Source: Glomus cerebriforme (Eukaryota; Glomeromycota; Glomeromycetes; Glomerales; Glomeraceae). From it: a stretch of DNA of 33,410 nucleotides. Under the pieces are notes generated by a model. That model worked only from the letters and a program-made list of their open reading frames with translations. It searched no databases and was not told the DNA's origin. This document shows positions 32,531 through 33,410 of the stretch, in pieces. The stretch covers positions 50,408 to 83,817 of the forward strand of contig QKYT01000448.1 of the NCBI GenBank assembly GCA_003550305.1. Direction: 5' to 3'. Numbering within the stretch: the stretch's first letter is position 1; each line of letters starts with the position of its first letter. Position numbers and translations under genes: made by a program.

Positions 32531-32879
32531 ATCTATTTAGTTTAACTAAAATAATAAAATTGTGTTGTAAAATCTTTATATAATATGAAAAACATATTTG
32601 TTAAAATTATTAAAATATAACTTTATGAAAAATATTTAGCTTTATTAATTAATGAAAACTTTTAAAATAAATTTTTAAAACAAAAAAAAAGAAAAAAAAG
32701 AAAAGAGAAAAAGATTTGAAAAGTTTATTATCAAAATAATAAATAAATAAACATTGTTTAAGAATAATGCCAAAAATAAAAATATGATCAGAGAGTGAAT
32801 AATATCGATTTTACTTTGGGTTGAGGAATAAATATTCCCAAAAATTTAATATATTATAGATTTTGTAATTTATCATCAT
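32531..32879. other. AT-rich intergenic DNA
   Basis: A-rich tracts and no open frame. No feature is recognised. Confidence 0.45.
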
Positions 32880-33410
32880 GGCGATGCATCGCCAGTGTCA
32901 TGTGATTCATAATTCTGGTCAGAATTAAATAATCTGCAATGAAATTACCTTTTTAGAAATCTTATGTAATCCAAAATCTCAATTTTTTTGGATTGTATAA
33001 TATTACTTAAGATCCAAATAAGGATATTTTGGTCAGCGTTATAAAATTTGGGCAAAATTAAGCATATAATGAATAATATTTAACAAATAGTATTTATCAT
33101 ACAGTGCGCGTCATCTATACTCTACATAGATTTTACCTAATTTTGAAACTTTATACTTCTAAACATTCAAATGTTATAAAAAATATAAGCCACAATTATG
33201 AAACTTTAAGACATGCAGAACAATTTTTGTGGCTTATTTTTTTCTGAAAACAAATCTATCAACAACTATAAAAGTTTGAAATCAGATTATATTATTAGTA
33301 AATTCAAATATTCGGAATTTTAATTTTGGCCAGAATTAGCAAAAATTTTATAATTCTGGCCAAAATTTATCAAATCACGTGAAATGTTGTGAAACACATT
33401 ACATCTCTTT
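32880..33410. mobile_element. Probable TIR element at the right edge (possibly cut by the window)
   Basis: It starts with the perfect 14-bp palindrome GGCGATGCATCGCC (32880-32893), followed by CATGTGATT and AATTCTGGTCAGAATTA. Near the right edge, the reverse complement reads TCACGTGATT, then AAATTTTGGCCAGAATTA, in the same order. The arrangement (12-14 bp palindrome, then a CACGTGAT-like core) repeats that of the 4985-7266 element, so both may belong to one broad family. The right tip is poorly conserved or outside the window, and no target duplication can be tested. Confidence 0.5.
33321..33367. repeat. 17-bp inverted repeat with TTGGCCA core
   Basis: TAATTTTGGCCAGAATTA (33321-33338) and TAATTCTGGCCAAAATT (33351-33367) are reverse complements with a 12-nt spacer. 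They lie inside the right end of the edge element. Confidence 0.75.

Overview
The window is a nuclear contig from a very AT-rich fungus. The best fit is an arbuscular mycorrhizal fungus of the Rhizophagus type. The evidence is a fungal-type NST1 gene and a SET2 gene, both rich in short introns (72-222 nt) with GTAAGT-like donors. It also includes intronless F-box/LRR and PPR genes, a LINE with an APE endonuclease, and abundant hAT-like and pogo-like elements. The species is inferred from style, not from a search.

Layout: 1-156 is the 3' end of an unrecognised plus-strand gene. Positions 230-4290 hold a decayed minus-strand LINE whose ORF2 stops just after entering the reverse transcriptase. 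4596-4781 is a pogo-like MITE. 4985-7266 is a 2.3-kb element bounded by ~50-bp inverted repeats. Its interior is an array of eleven mini-exon-like cassettes, each with a splice-acceptor-like and a donor-like edge. 7267-9549 is AT-rich and gene-poor, with one doubtful small ORF. The core gene block follows: NST1 (+, 9550-13665, 7 exons, 1136 aa), then on the minus strand an F-box/LRR gene (14373-15911), a PPR gene (16154-17353) and SET2 (18717-22139, 11 exons, 778 aa). A second PPR gene (+, 23437-25485) is divergent from SET2. From 25486 to the end there is no intact gene. That part holds AT-rich repeats, a dead KIAA1586/hAT-like transposase flanked by inverted repeats (about 29.0-31.4 kb), a tandem duplication carrying a second copy of the MITE, and the start of another inverted-repeat element at the right edge.

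How the genes relate: SET2 is a complete H3K36 methyltransferase by architecture (AWS, SET, post-SET, TFIIS/LEDGF-like helical region, WW, coiled coil, SRI). It should therefore act on transcribing RNA polymerase II. The two PPR proteins look mitochondrial and should act on organellar RNA. The F-box protein should be a substrate receptor of an SCF ubiquitin ligase. NST1 is a stress-response/P-body protein. Nothing suggests a pathway-specific cluster; this looks like an ordinary housekeeping island between transposon-rich flanks.

The most unusual items are the splice-site-bounded cassette array inside a TIR element (5294-6538) and a GC-rich, hairpin-containing block just 3' of SET2 (18446-18578). 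A MITE insertion with its empty site preserved in a neighbouring duplicate (31994-32530) is also notable.
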